Shown here: positions 34,341-46,410 of the stretch, piece after piece
How the letters are laid out: each line of letters starts with the position of its first letter
Numbering within the stretch: position 1 is the first letter of the stretch
Source: Takakia lepidozioides
Taxonomy: Eukaryota; Streptophyta; Takakiopsida; Takakiales; Takakiaceae
Direction of reading: 5' to 3'
Assembly (NCBI GenBank): GCA_030704615.1
Contig: CM060733.1
Location: 47,306,001 to 47,370,000, forward strand
DNA: 64,000 bases
Translations under genes and position numbers: made by a program
Notes under the pieces: model-generated
The model's input: only the letters and a program-made list of their open reading frames with translations
Told to the model about the DNA's origin: nothing
Databases searched by the model: none

Positions 34341-34762
34341 TTGGGGACATCTCAAATCTACAAAACAAAACAAAACAAACGTCTTGATTCATGTATTGAT
34401 TGAAGAGAAAAAATTTAAAACCCTTGTCTGCAAGAAAAATACATTGTAGTTCCAAAAATTCCATAAAACAAATAAAGTCAGTATTGAAGCTAGTTTTCAG
34501 TTTGGCTTGTTTGCAGTGGTCCTGCCTTACATTTCTTGTAAAGCCCCTCATGAGGTTATTTTTTCCTTTCTCTAATATGATTTGAAGGCTCCATCCATCT
34601 TCGTTTTTGGTGAAAAAGATAGAGCCATTCCTCAGGGGGAAAAAACACTGACATACAAAATTTTCCCCAAAAATTGCAGGAACTTGGTTTGTCCTCCATT
34701 GGATCAATATATTAAGCAAGGTAGTTTGTTTTGTTTTGTTTGTCACGCTGAGATCTCCCAAA
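34341..34762. mobile_element. Foldback/MITE-like element with about 60-bp terminal inverted repeats
   Basis: Left end TTGGGGACATCTCA then ACAAAACAAAACAAAAC; the right end in reverse complement is TTTGGGAGATCTCA then ACAAACAAAACAAAAC, followed on both sides by TTGATTCAT-like and CTTGCTTAATA-like sequence with ATTGAT. Total length 422 bp. A minus-strand open frame across it is an artefact of the symmetry. No transposase. Confidence 0.6.
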
Positions 34763-35869
34763 CCAGAAGGCCTCCGCTCGGGCTGGAAAGCCCTTGATGA
34801 TTAGGGATGCATCGAGGTGGTTTCATAATTTTTCGACCATGGGAAATATTGAATTTTTTTTATCACTGGAAAATAGTAAATTGGGATTTTCTATAGCAAG
34901 TACATCTAGCAAAAGAAAACGGATTCGTAAACCTTGCATTCCATTATTGAGTGGTCAATACGATGAAGAACTAGGTACTATCAAGCTAGAATATGAATTT
35001 TCAGGAACTGTAGGTTGTTGTAATCCAAGGTGTCAATGAAATATTGTACTGGAAGATGTTGGGAGAGGCTAAGAGAGATCCAAGGAGAGATCATGAGAGG
35101 CTAAAAAGCCCTGAAAATTTGTGAAAGACTGCAACAGACTGAAAAACTATGGAAGTTCAAACATTCTTTCAGTTCGTTGTGAGGTGAAGTTTAAATACGT
35201 ATATATATCATCGGTAAATAACAACATTAATAAATACATAAATCAATTTTTTTTATTTAAAAATAGTGATTGTAAAGATTATATGAAAGCTGATTATCAA
35301 TGACATTTGAGAGTACTGACAAAACAAAATGTCCTCATTATTTATTATAAGATAAACAAACTTTTATCTTTAGTTATTATCTGAATGGTTACATGTCACA
35401 TATAGCATTCATTAGTGGAAACTGAGAAAATAGATGGATTGTCATTATTTATTACAAATAAAACAAAATTTTATTTTGTGATAAGTATCGTAATGATTGT
35501 TGGGCATTACTGATCGCCTTGACGAACTCTACTATTTATTAAGATTCATAATAATCATCTCTACCAACTCCATTCATTAATTTAAAAATATAATTACTAG
35601 TAGTGGTTATAAAGATTTATGGATGCTGATTATTAATTACACACAGATTATGCATTTAAAGTAACTGACCAAATCTTAATGGTTACATAGCATATCACGT
35701 GTAGGATTTATTACACAGAACTGATAAATATATGGGTTGTCATTATTTGCTCCAATTTGTTTTTAACCTGTTTTCAATAAATATCATCATAATTGTTCAT
35801 CCCACAAACCTACATCTTTATTGCAAATGATTCGAATATAGCAACAAAATATAAAAAGATAAATTACTA
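34763..35869. other. AT-rich region without a supported gene
   Basis: High AT with scattered ATTATTTATTA words. The phrase GTCATTATTTATTACAA and neighbours recur about 35330, 35440 and 35740, suggesting old degenerate repeats. Nothing coding can be supported. Confidence 0.4.
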
Positions 35870-35879
35870 TTTACATTCG

Positions 35880-36060
35880 TTCCAAGTCTTAGAGCCGCTC
35901 TAAGAAACCCTTAGAGTGAGAAAAAGGAACAAGAAAAATTAATACTTATATTCGCTCTAAGGATTTCATAGAGCGAGAAAAAAAAAATTTTTATATTCGT
36001 TCTAAGGATTCGTTAGAGCTGCTCTAAGGATTTCTTAGAGCGAGAAAATAAAAATATATA
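35880..36060. repeat. Short palindromic repeat cluster (CTCTAAG...CTTAGAG)
   Basis: The word TCTAAGGATTTCTTAGAG, a near-palindrome, recurs about five times with CGAGAAAA after it (for example near 35888, 35905, 35955, 35998 and 36020). Each copy can form a small hairpin. No coding content. Confidence 0.6.
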
Positions 36061-36308
36061 AATTATTATTTTTATTTGATCCAAAGATTTGTTAAACCTT
36101 ATCCCTGGAAAAACATATTATCATTTGTCACAATCCCAAGCTTATATCCTCTCGACTTTTTTGCAGGATTTGAATCTGGCCGCGCTATTAAAGAATTTGT
36201 CGATGGTGAATTCAGTTTTCGAAAGAAGCTTGGAGATGAACCTGCTACTGGTATAATCTATTCTTAAAATTATTTATTTACATATTTATTGATTCATTTA
36301 TTTATTAA

Positions 36309-37366
36309 CCCCTAAACGACGACGCGACCCGGATCGGGTCGCGTCGTTTTACATCCATCCCCGTAGTTTCCGTGGATGAAGTCCGATGGAAACGCCGTCT
36401 GAACGGAAAATGTGCGCCCCGCTGTCCTCTACACGCTCCGGCAAAAAAATCTTGATTTGAGTAAATGCCCTGCATGCTAGGATTTTTCAAGTGTCAGATT
36501 TTGCATGGTTTTGAGGGGGGCCACGTTGTTTGACCAGCCACATGGTCAGCGTGAAGGGGAAATGCGGCGAGCATTGCGGCGGGGGCCACCTGCAGGGTGA
36601 GTGGGTTGGCCCTGCATGCCCGTGCGTCGTCATGGACAGGCCACCCGCCAAAGCCAGGGGTAGTCGCCGAGGTGACGGGCGACTTAGGGGCTGATCGTCT
36701 CGGTTTCCCTTTTCACCCTCAGCGGGCCCTACGTTTTTGCCTGACGTGGCCCGAAACAAAGTCGTTGGAGACCCCACCGGACCGGCACCCAAATGCCTGA
36801 ATTGGCATTAGCCTGAAAATTGCCAAAATACCCCATCCACGAAGCAATTAGTGTCTGAATCCAATAATTTTTTGTGGAGGTCCTTTACATTGGGGCGCAG
36901 CATCTACTGACCGTAGGAATCAGGATTCAAAACAGTTTTGCTGATCATTTTGAAGCATTGGGGTAAGTAGAGTAAGATCCGTTTTGACCCCCCCAAACTC
37001 ACATACAAAGTAGCCCCCCTATATTTTGAGAATTTCGGTCTGAGATTTTGGGAGATGACCTGTTGTTTGCCCTTTATTCAGATTCTGGCCATTTCTTCAA
37101 GAAAAATTGAAAAATCGCCAAACATGCATGGTCAAAGCAATTTTTCCTCTTTTGTTTTGTTCATTGAGAATTTGCTTTTGTTATAATCTACTAAATGGAA
37201 CGGTCAAAACTGCTGAAATTTCCTGAGGACCTTCATGTAATTAGTGTTGTTGAGATGGAACGGTTCATCCAGCTGGATGTAAGGGGGTAGGAAGTTACAG
37301 CTCAGCAATGCAGGGTATATATCCCTTTTTGGGAAAACTGCCAAAAGTTAGCTCGTCGTTTAAGGG
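36309..37366. mobile_element. piggyBac-like non-autonomous element with TTAA target sites
   Basis: The left terminus CCCCTAAACGACGACG (36309-36324) and the right terminus CTCGTCGTTTAAGGG (37352-37366) are inverted repeats, 13 of 15 matching. TTAA lies immediately outside each (36305-36308 and 37367-37370). TTAA duplication and CCC/GGG ends are the hallmark of piggyBac transposons. The 1,058-bp interior is GC-richer than its surroundings and has no transposase-like frame, so it would need a transposase in trans. A 13-bp stem hairpin (ACGACGCGACCCG, loop GAT) starts inside the left end. Confidence 0.72.
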
Positions 37367-37370
37367 TTAA

Positions 37371-38445
37371 ATACGTTATGTTGGACTAAAACAAGTGACT
37401 TCTATATTTTACATGTACTACAAAGTACTTTCTTCACACTTTCGGGAGAGTTTTGGTGGAAAAACACTCATAAAAAAGTACGGCATGAATTTATTGAATG
37501 GTCACACCAAAGGGAGTAGAGTATACCAGATGAGATAGCTTCATTTTTTTTTTATTCTAAAAAATTATCAGACACATTATCTCAAATTTCTAAGAGATAT
37601 TAAAATTTATAACATATATTATCATGCCACTTGAATGTTTCTTTTTTTTTTTTTTTTTTTGAAAGAGAAGGGGAGGGGGGAAAAAAAATGAGGGAATGTT
37701 ACATCATTTCAACAAATTTATCAAATTCATGGTAATATTCAAGCATGATATTAATATTATATATATTAATATAAAAATATTAGAAAAATAATAATCATAT
37801 TATAAATATATATGTATATATATAAGAATATGAGACTAATAATAACTTAAATAACTAAATTTTAATAATAATTAGAAGGTTTAGCTAACACATATTGACG
37901 TGGCATTTTGCCGGAAGACAATACGGATAATGTAAGAACTTAATGGACGCGTGTGATCTGACAGTACTTTCGCCCGATTCTGGCAACCTGTACTCCTCCG
38001 GCGCAGTGTTTTTTTTTTTTACATATGTAAAATAGCGCGAGTGGCATCTTTGGTGGACTGGCTAGAGCCCATGTGGCTTCTGGTCCCAAAACTACCTCGA
38101 ATATGGTGGCTATTTGTGTATTGCAAAGGCCAATATATGGCTACAAGTATTTATGGGCATTATCAAGACATGGAGAAACAATAAAATATAATCTAGGAAT
38201 GAAAAGGCGATTGTTGTTTGCAAGCAATAGACTAAGTGGCGCCACTGCGAAAAAATACATCCAAAAATGGCGATTTGGAGATTAGCGTTTGAAAAGTCTG
38301 CAATAGTTAATCTAATCACCTGGCACCAGCTAGCTCCATGGCATAGCTGACCAATAAGAACATCCTACAACACATCAGATTATCCTCTCTAATCTACAGA
38401 TTGAGACCTGGTACATCAAGTACCCGATGCTTCACTTCTCTCCAA
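37371..38445. other. AT-rich spacer before the hAT remnant
   Basis: Poly-T and poly-A runs (37642-37662, 37680-37690) and alternating AT (37740-37840). CAGTG followed by a T run at 38004 resembles a hAT terminus but I find no matching partner. No gene seen. Confidence 0.35.
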
Positions 38446-40751
38446 TTAGCAATTGAAATGAAATGTTTCCTTTGTGTAAAACTTCTGTGAATACATGCGG
38501 ACAATGGTATTCAGGTGGCCTGACAAACGATTACAGAGTTTTGTCTTCATAAAAGCCAACGTGCTAAATGTCCGTTCGTCCTCCACTGATCCTAGTACTT
38601 GAACCATCGCAAGTTCAGCAAGTTTCATGTGTTCACTGATGCGTTGATTAAGAAGACCGTTGCTGGACAGTTTGACCCACAACTTTGTGAGAGGGTTCAG
38701 ATCGAAAGGCTCACCCATTGCTACAACACAATTGTTTTTCATGGTCAACTTGAACGAAGAGCTTTGCAAGTCCAAAACCTGTCCATCAAGAGGTGCATCT
38801 ACCCAATTATCTTTTGGTGTCACCTACCTCGGCACACTATATGCACGTTTCAAGACAGCCAAGTGCATAGGGAAAGTGGCCTCACAGTCAGGCTGAAGCC
38901 AGTACTGGGGATAAACAACCCCAAGAGCGTTCATAATTTCATTGTCAGGGAAGCGTCTCTCCAATTCGTTGATCAAAAGATGAGCTGCACCTGAACATTG
39001 ATGCTTCACCTCCCCAACCCAATAAGTGAAATCATCTCTGGTAAGAGGGCTCAATAATCGAGTGGCTGGTGAATGAGCATGTACCAGATAAGACTGCCCT
39101 AAGATCCGAAAAGCCAAGTGTTCATTGTAAGTGTTCAGATCAGTCACCCAGTCATGTGTGATGAATGCCGAGGTGTTGTCAACCACGTCAATGAAATCTT
39201 GGAAGGAATCTGAGTTGAAGGCAGTATCAGGGTTGATGTACGTGGAGTACAAATCAGCTTGACAGATCTGGACTGCGGCAACAAAATCGCAAACGAAGAC
39301 ATCTCGAGATTGTGCAAACAATATCAAATTGTTGACACACTCCAACAAGGGCATAATACATGGTAACCCCAAGATGGCCTCCACATCACATAGAGTAGTG
39401 AGGTTAGATTTAACAGCTGCAGAAGAAGAAGAGTCGGTGGCCATCTTCACGATCAAAGTTTTGTACTTGGCTTGAACTCTCTTCAAAGGTGCTAACATGT
39501 TAATCCACATTGTCTTCACATTCCTCATTATCTTCAATCCTTCTGTTTCCACAATATCAGCCAGCTTTGAAATTTCAAGACAACGTTTGGGTGATGAAGA
39601 GAAGTACCCATACAACACTTGAAGCAAGTCTTCCAATCTGGTAACAATCGACAGATTTGACAAAGCCTGCACAGCTAAGTTTGTCCGGTGTGCCATGCAG
39701 TGAACATCGATGAGAAATGGAGCATGTTGCTCTCATTTGAACCGTGACACCAGTCCTTAGACCTTGGAAGGTTGACACGCCATCAACACCTAGACACATT
39801 AATCTCTCACGAATGTTCTGTTCTGAGATACCACCATAGTTTATCATACTCCCCCAAATGACTTTGGTAAGGCGATCTGCACTTCCTCCCTCGACAATCC
39901 GTTCAAGGGTCACTAACACGGGGATATGCTTCCAAGCCTGAACCACATACACATGGACTGACAACCAACTTTGGTTGTCAATCGTAGTTACTTCATCGGC
40001 AGATATGGACAAAAACTTGGATCCCTTCAGAACCTCTTTGGTTGTCTGCAACACTACTCTGTGCATACTATTTGTCATCTCCCATGTTGACGAGTCACTC
40101 CAATGCTTGACAGGGTTCCGAGGGACCTTCAAAAACTGATACAAACTTTGGAAGCCTTCATAATCTGTCATGGGTCGACCTTCACATAACAGGTGAAATA
40201 CTATAACAAATTGCACAAGCTTTTTCTTTCTCTTTGCAACTACACCATGCACCACTTGATCCAAGACAATTTCACAACGAGCAGATGCAAACAATCATTC
40301 GTTCCTGACACATCATTGTTTTGCACAAAGTAAAAATCACCCACTGCCACCCCAGGCATTGCTACCCTTGCCTTTCTTCTGCCAGCATGCTTCCACAGTG
40401 AATCTAACTTAGGAACAAGAAGCTTATCTCTGCCCTCTATCTTGGTACACACTTTGCACCGGACCTACTGGATTCTCCCATCTTGACCACAATTAGATTC
40501 AGCCCAAGGAAGCTTACTCGCCCATATGTCTTGAAACTTCCTGTGAATCTCATACTCATGCTTCGCTTTTTGTTTTCAGCGATGAGTGTAGCCTCAAGAG
40601 GGTCGGGCAAGGTCACATCAACCACCTCAGGCACGACATCGGAACAATTAACAACGACAGATGTGCTCGAGGAAGCCACATCTGACCCACGGACCCTCCT
40701 ATCAAAGAAAGTTTTGAATCTAAAATTTGCCGGTTGTTGCAAGGGGGCCAT
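38446..40751 (-). pseudogene. hAT-like transposase with TTF/BED-type zinc finger, decayed
   Basis: Cut-and-paste transposase of the hAT superfamily. From the N-terminus: a Ser/Val/Asp-rich leader (ATG at 40749-40751), then in another frame a zinc finger WASKLPWAE...VRCKVCTKIEGRDK...LWKHAGRR with a TAG at 40465-40467; the catalytic-domain part FLSISADEVTTIDNQSW and MCLGVDGVSTFQGL (39575-40294); CMAHRTNLAVQALSNL after a shift near 39700; a long helical insertion (38824-39696); and, after another shift at 38824, the dimerisation domain with SVEDERTFSTLAFMKTKLCN RL. The set is of the DUF4371/ZMYM-like hAT type. With four frame breaks it is dead. No clear TIRs or 8-bp duplication were found. Confidence 0.78.
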
Positions 40752-41535
40752 CGTGAAAGCAAGAGCAAGAAATCCTCACCAAAATCCCATAACCTCATAA
40801 ACCACTGACTCTGCCCATGTATGACCCACAAACCTCGAATGAGGTATTCACACAAATGCATGGTTATTTTATACATTGACATAGAACCATGCAACCCTAA
40901 GTGAAGAGGAGTGAAGGGAGGAGTGAGTGAGGGAGGAGTAAAGGGACTCTGATCCGTCGAACTCCTACTTACTGTAGTGCACGGCAAGGCCGCGCAAAGG
41001 CTGTGCCAACACAGCCATTCCACCATTATTCAAAATTGAGCGGCTAACCAAAGTGGCGCTTCTACTACGCCATAAATGCCATAAACTATCCCTCTTTTCC
41101 TACTCCTGCCAACCTGTATTATTATACACCCCCCTTAGTGCAACCTGGTGGCGACAACCACTCCAACCATCGAACAGTTGGGTGGCGATAATGCATGCAA
41201 GCTGCCTAGGAGTCTGGCTTCCCCTCCCCCATCCAACGGGGAAGAAGGCGATGCTCTAACTTCCAAGGCGAGCATCTGGCCCCACATGCCCACAGCCCTG
41301 ATGCATAGGATGGCGACACCTAGCACTTGGGGATGGCTGTTGTGGCCTCTCATGGAGTCCGTTACGATGGATTTGGCGAAATGCTCCTTAAAATTGCCCT
41401 CATTTCCCTATATAGAGATAGCTCATGATTGGGCCAGGTAGTAATTTGGCAAAAATTTGCCAGCAAAAAAAACGCTGCTCCGGCGGGGCCCCTGTCAAAT
41501 CCTCCCCACCCCCTCTTACCTGGGTTTCACTATTA
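40752..41535. other. Spacer right of the hAT remnant
   Basis: Probably the rest of the hAT element and its flank. I see no coding content; AGTGAAGGGAGGAGTGAGTG is a short purine repeat at about 40910-40935. Confidence 0.35.
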
Positions 41536-41973
41536 AATACGTAAGAATCCAAGTGGGCTGCAAACTGAGGTGGGAAGCGTGATGTGAAGGTGATAGCATT
41601 GCAGGCGGCGAGGTTCAGGGTTCGATTCTTGATGGTAGACTCTTGTAGTGTAACCCCGGTCAATGTAACCCTTCAGTTGGTGTAACCCTCTGTAACCCCG
41701 GTTTCTCATGTAATTCTGGTTAGTCCATTTTATACTTGGACACATTTGGACTTAGTCACGTTTCGACACCAAGTGAGGACCAAGTGTGGGTTACTCCAAT
41801 TGGAGTTATACTCCACTCTATGTAACCCCGAGTGGAGTTACACACCTCGTCGTGTAACCCAATATAACGCCAAGTGGAGCTACTCACCTCGTCGTGTAAC
41901 CCAATCTAACCTCGACTGGAGTTCACACTCCTTCAGTTCCATGTCACTCTCAAGAGAGGGTGAGGAAGATTTG
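41536..41973 (+). repeat. SINE-like head and GTAACCCC-rich repeat
   Basis: GGTTCGATTC at 41621-41630 is a good pol III B box, preceded by a tRNA-like run GGTGATAGCATTGCAGGC. It is followed by some 320 bp dense in GTAACCCC and GGAGTTACAC words, whose last 65 bp are the reverse complement of 15933-15998. A full cloverleaf cannot be drawn, so this is not called a tRNA gene. Confidence 0.45.
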
Positions 41974-42740
41974 ACATGCCAAAACCGTCGTACCATCCTG
42001 TCAGAGATTGCACGTGTGCATTAAATTCTTACATTATTCCTATTATCTTCCTATTTTGTCTTGTTTACGAACAGGATTTGGTACTAGCTGGCATCCTAAC
42101 AACAAACCAACAGTCAATTATCAACAATATTAATCACTTATCATCTACATAAATCAATTATCATTCTATCCATCATCGATCATCAAATATCCAATTTTCA
42201 TCAATCATTTATTTTTACTTATTACATATTTATTTATTCATATCAAGATATGTTTTACCATTGCATCTTCATATGTCAACTTTAAAAAACATATTACTGT
42301 ATAAATTAACTTATTTAAATATTAAATATTAAAAACAATAATTTATACTTTTATTTATTTAAATATAATAAATATAACAGTAATAAAAATAATTTATTGT
42401 CACCTCAGATTCATCATTCCAATTTAAATCCAATCAATCAACTAATTTATCATATTAGATCTCAAAAACTCCAAATATATTAAATGTAACAATAATATTA
42501 TCGAATTTATTTTAACTGTTAATAATAATAATAATAAAATTAATATATAATAATACAGTATATATTTATTACTTTAAAAAAAATCAAGATATCATACATA
42601 ATAATATATTACTATATTATATCATGTTTTCAACCTCAGATTTCATCATTTCAATTAGTTCAAAATCCATTTAGTCAAATTATTTATCATATTATATTTC
42701 ACGGCCTCTTTTTTATTTAACCTTTATGGTTAATATTGAA
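41974..42740. other. Very AT-rich region, no gene seen
   Basis: Dominated by ATT/TAA words (for example AATAATAATAATAATAAAA near 42520). CCTCAGATTTCATCATTTCAA-like text occurs twice (42404 and 42633), an old repeat. No supported coding region. Confidence 0.4.
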
Positions 42741-42814
42741 GGCTTTTTGGCCATAATTTTGTATGCTATAATGGATAGCTATAAGGGTTCGAATTCCTAT
42801 ACAAAAACAAAGTA

Positions 42815-43262
42815 GTTGTGAGTTCCAAAGTTGAAATCCAAGGACTTAGTTCTTCTTGAGTTCCCGACTTGTGGTCTATCATTCAGACATTATCAGTCAT
42901 CAGATTCTCCGTCACAATTTACCGTTCAGGCCTTATGGCAGCCTTCGGGCCTATAAGGGTTTTAATTTGTTTTCCTTCAATAATTCAAATAAAAAATTAA
43001 CGGGCTACCTCCTCTTTCCTCCAATTAATTAATTAATATCTATTAATAATATGGCTATTTGGCTAAAAGAAAAAAATTGACGTTGAAGTTATTGCGAATA
43101 TCAAAGCTGAAATCCAGGACTTGTTCTAGGGACTTAGTTCTTCTCGAGTTCATGACTTGTGGCCGATCGTTCAGACGTTAGCAATCATCTTCTTCGTCAC
43201 GGTTTACCGTTCAGGCCTTATGGTAGCCTTCGGGCCTATAAGAGTTTTCATTTTTTTCTCGT
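42815..43262 (+). repeat. Pair of about 150-bp direct repeats
   Basis: 42815-42975 and 43090-43262 share GGACTTAGTTCTTCT, GTTCAGGCCTTATGG, AGCCTTCGGGCCTATAAG and the text between, about 80 per cent alike by eye. Spacer about 110 bp. Function unknown; they may be eroded LTR or satellite pieces. Confidence 0.6.
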
Positions 43263-43799
43263 CAAATCTTTTTTTGATGTTGATGACGATGACATTTTTA
43301 GAATTATTCTCCGACCTTCAATCGATGCTAGAATGTCACTTTTTGATAGAAATGTATTAGGGTTTAGCCAAAATCTGTCGACGTGGCCTTCTGTCTTGCT
43401 GAGAAAGAAAAACTTGGCACTAGCTGACATCCTAAAAAGTTCCAATATTGATCATTGCAATGTAGGATATTGTGCATTACTCTTTTCCTAGCAACTACTG
43501 AAGCAAATAATGGGATGATTTTATAATCAACATATTCATTTTATTGTCATAAGCCCTATCCAAAGGGCTTCAGAATCATTGTGTTAGATTTATCATTTGT
43601 ACAAATTGCTCCAGCAAAATCGAATGTCATATAGCGGTGGAACTTAAGTTACAAAAAAACAAAAACTAGATGAAAGAAAATGTACCACTATCCAATTTAC
43701 TAGCTACAATATTGATCATTTGTAGGATATTACTAACCATTACTCTTCCACTAGACACTACTGGAGCAAAATATTTGGATGAGTTTATATTCAACATAT

Positions 43800-44141
43800 T
43801 CATTTCATCTTCATAAGCCTGCCAATCCTTCTCGTCTGAAAGTTGCTGATATACTCCATCCAGGCAAGCAATCGGTGATTCCCATCCCAGCAGACTATTG
43901 ATGTACTAGGATATACTATTGGATGAAGCTGGTCAAATTTTCTATACTTTCTAATGATGGGGTGATCTAAGGAAAAATATTGACCCAATTCTTTCAAGGT
44001 TGTAGGAGTAACACATACACAATTATTGATAAACCTATCTCTCAACCACACTACAACTTCATAAGACAATCTTTCTTTTTCTATCCCCAAAATGAAATAA
44101 GAAACCACATTTGTATCTAAAAATACAAAAGCCCCATTCAA
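43800..44141 (-). other. Short frame with a PIN-domain-like start
   Basis: Within the insertion, a 113-codon minus frame begins FVFLDTNVVSYFILG, which resembles the first strand and catalytic Asp of PIN-type ribonuclease folds, with TPTTLKELGQYF further on. The later acidic residues of a PIN domain are not clear. It may be a chance match or a fragment. Confidence 0.2.
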
Positions 44142-44666
44142 ATCTAATCCCCAATTATATGCACTTTAGTTTGAATGATCATCATTTTCCATTGATAAAA
44201 AAGAACAAGAACAAAACACCTGCATGAAAGTGATCATATTAATTAGTACATGCAGATCAATTTTCAAGTAAACAAGAACTGTCACACGCTCATACAGAAA
44301 ACTGTTACTTGTTACTACAAACTTCATTACAGTACTCTACACAAACTTACACTCTTTCTATATCAACAACAACACACACATAACCTCTCCTCACTCAACT
44401 TCACAGCCGCAACGCTCATGAGCCAACCACAACTATTTGCTACAGTCGCAATTACACCTCATGAACAAACCATATCAACTGTTTATCACATCGCGAGCCT
44501 GGAATCAAGAAACGCGCGCAGTTCCTCACCTAACACCACCTCTCCTCAATCAAATCACCACAACAACAACACCTCAAAATCGAATCAGAACAGCTTACCA
44601 CGTCGTGAGCCGGATTCAAGAAAGGTACGCTGCGAGACTCTTGAATGCACCAAAAGCCTCGACGAG
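43819..44666. mobile_element. 0.85-kb insertion inside one satellite monomer
   Basis: The monomer reads CATAAGCC up to 43819 and resumes CCAAAGGGCTTCAG at 44667, exactly the next bases of the unit. The insert carries CTCGTC near its left end (43831) and GACGAG at its right end (44661), a weak inverted end. It has two short frames with no clear homology, one on each strand. Confidence 0.5.
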
Positions 44667-46124
44667 CCAAAGGGCTTCAGAGCCATTGTGTTAGATTTAT
44701 CATTTATATAAATTGCTCCAGCGAAATTGGATAATTTTATTATGCGGGTAGAACATAAGCTAGAAAATCAAAACTAATTGATAGAAAATGCAACACTATC
44801 CAATTTATTAGCCGCAATATTGATCATTGCAAACCGTCGTAGGATTTGTGCATTACTCTTCCGCTAGAAACTATTGGAGCAAATAGTTAAGAAGCAGATT
44901 CATTTTATCGTCATCAGCTTGATCCAAAGCGCTTCGGAATCATTGTGTTAGATTCAACATGAATACAAATTGTGCCAGCAAAATTGAATGTTATATTATG
45001 CAGGTAGAACCTAAGTTTGAAAAAATAATAATAATTAAAAAAAATGGAACACTAACCAATTTACTAGCTGCAATATTGATCATTGCAGACCATTGTAGGA
45101 TGTTGTGCATTACTCTTTCCCTAAAAACTACTCGAGCGAATATTTTGAATGAGTTTATAGTCAGCAAATTGAATTCATCGTCACAAGCCGATCCAACGGA
45201 TTCAAAATGATTGTATTAGATTCATCATGTATATAAATTGTGTCAACAAAATTGAATGTTGTATTATAAGGCTAGAATCTAAGTTTGAATACAAAAACTA
45301 ATTGAAAGAAAATGCAACATTATCCAATTTATTTGTTGCAATATTGATCATTGCAAACCGCTGTAGAATGTTGTGCGTTATAAACTACCGGAGCAAATAT
45401 TTTGGATGAGTTTATAATCAGCAGATTCATTTTATCGTCATAAGCACGATCCAATGGGCTTCATAATCATTGTGTTAAATTCACTATGCATATATATATA
45501 TTGCTCCAGCAAAATTGAGTGTTGTACTATGGGGGATAGAACCTAAGCTAGAAAAACAAAACTAATTGAAAAGCAGCACAATCCAATTTACTAGCTGCAA
45601 TATTGATCATTGTTGTAGGATGTTGTACATTTCTCTTCCCCTAGAATTTACAGGAACAAATATTTTGGATGAGTTTATAATCAGTAGATTCATTTATTGT
45701 CATAAGCCCAATCCAAAGGGCTTCAAAATCATTGTGAATCATTCATCATATATATAATTTGCTCCAGCAATATCGAATGTTCTATAAGGGTTAGAACCGA
45801 AGTTGAAAAAAAAAAAACCAATTGAAAAAATGTCTGGGTGAGCCCCACTATAAGAGCAAGACACCTTGCACGCTTCTATGTACAGGCCTGGGATCTATGG
45901 CCTCAACACTACAGTAAGTTATCTCTGACATGGTATGTAGTCTACTAGCTAGCACAGTGTGTATTGGAAGCAATCTTGAAGATTTCGGAGATAGTCTAGA
46001 TAATGTACATTTGCATTGTGACAACACATATAAATTGTTTATAAATTGCTCTAGAGAAATTGAATGTTATATTATGGAGATAGAACCTACTAAGTTACAA
46101 AAAAATAAAATTAATTTAAAAGAG

Positions 46125-46409
46125 TCATGGACAGGATTCTAGATAGATGACATCATCATCTTTAGTGCTACGGTGGAGGAGCATGAGAGACACTTTCAGG
46201 TAGTATTTGAGCGCTTGAGGGCGCACGGATTGAAGTTACATCCGGAGAAGTGCAAGTTTTTCCACAACCAGATTAAGTATCTTGGTCACATGATATATCC
46301 TGGAGGATTGGGGGTACAACAGACTAAGGTAGAGGCCATTGCACAGATTCCATGCCCCACGGATGTGAGCCGAGTTCGAGCTTTCATGGGGTTGGCAAAC
46401 TATTATAGC
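46125..46409 (+). pseudogene. Inverted RT segment of gypsy copy 2
   Basis: Plus-strand frame with EEHERHFQVVFERLRAHGLK, FFHNQIKYLGHMIYPGG and RVRAFMGLANYY, the RT thumb/connection region. It starts VMDRIL and then jumps into IDDIIIFS, having lost about ten codons including the Tyr of YIDD. It ends at 46409, head to head with the minus-strand RT start. Confidence 0.85.
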
Positions 46410-46410
46410 A

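Larger units (their letters stand above)
43442..46124 (+). repeat. Satellite-like array, about 258-bp monomer, interrupted
   Basis: Units contain TTGGATGAGTTTATAATCAG, GGGCTTCAGAATCATTGTG, TTGCTCCAGCAAAATTGAAT, AACACTATCCAATTTACTAG and TGCAATATTGATCATTGCA in fixed order. GAGCAAATATTTTGGATGAG-like starts lie near 43505, 43763, 44876, 45136, 45391 and 45655, spacing 255-264. The array is split between 43820 and 44667 and ends where the second gypsy copy begins. Monomers are roughly 75-85 per cent alike. Confidence 0.8.

Noticed and set aside
34333-34761. 142-codon minus-strand frame
   Set aside because: It spans an inverted-repeat element from end to end and its two termini are complementary AAACA repeats; no domain.
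41053-41441. Short plus-strand frames near 41.1-41.4 kb
   Set aside because: No domain, no splice context, and the area is between transposon remnants.
42780-42800. Possible tRNA gene around GGTTCGAATTCC
   Set aside because: Only a B-box-like word; no acceptor or anticodon stems can be drawn.
43800-44141. A PIN-domain toxin-like gene
   Set aside because: Only the first strand resembles a PIN fold; the remaining acidic residues are unclear and there is no partner gene. Kept only as a low-confidence feature.
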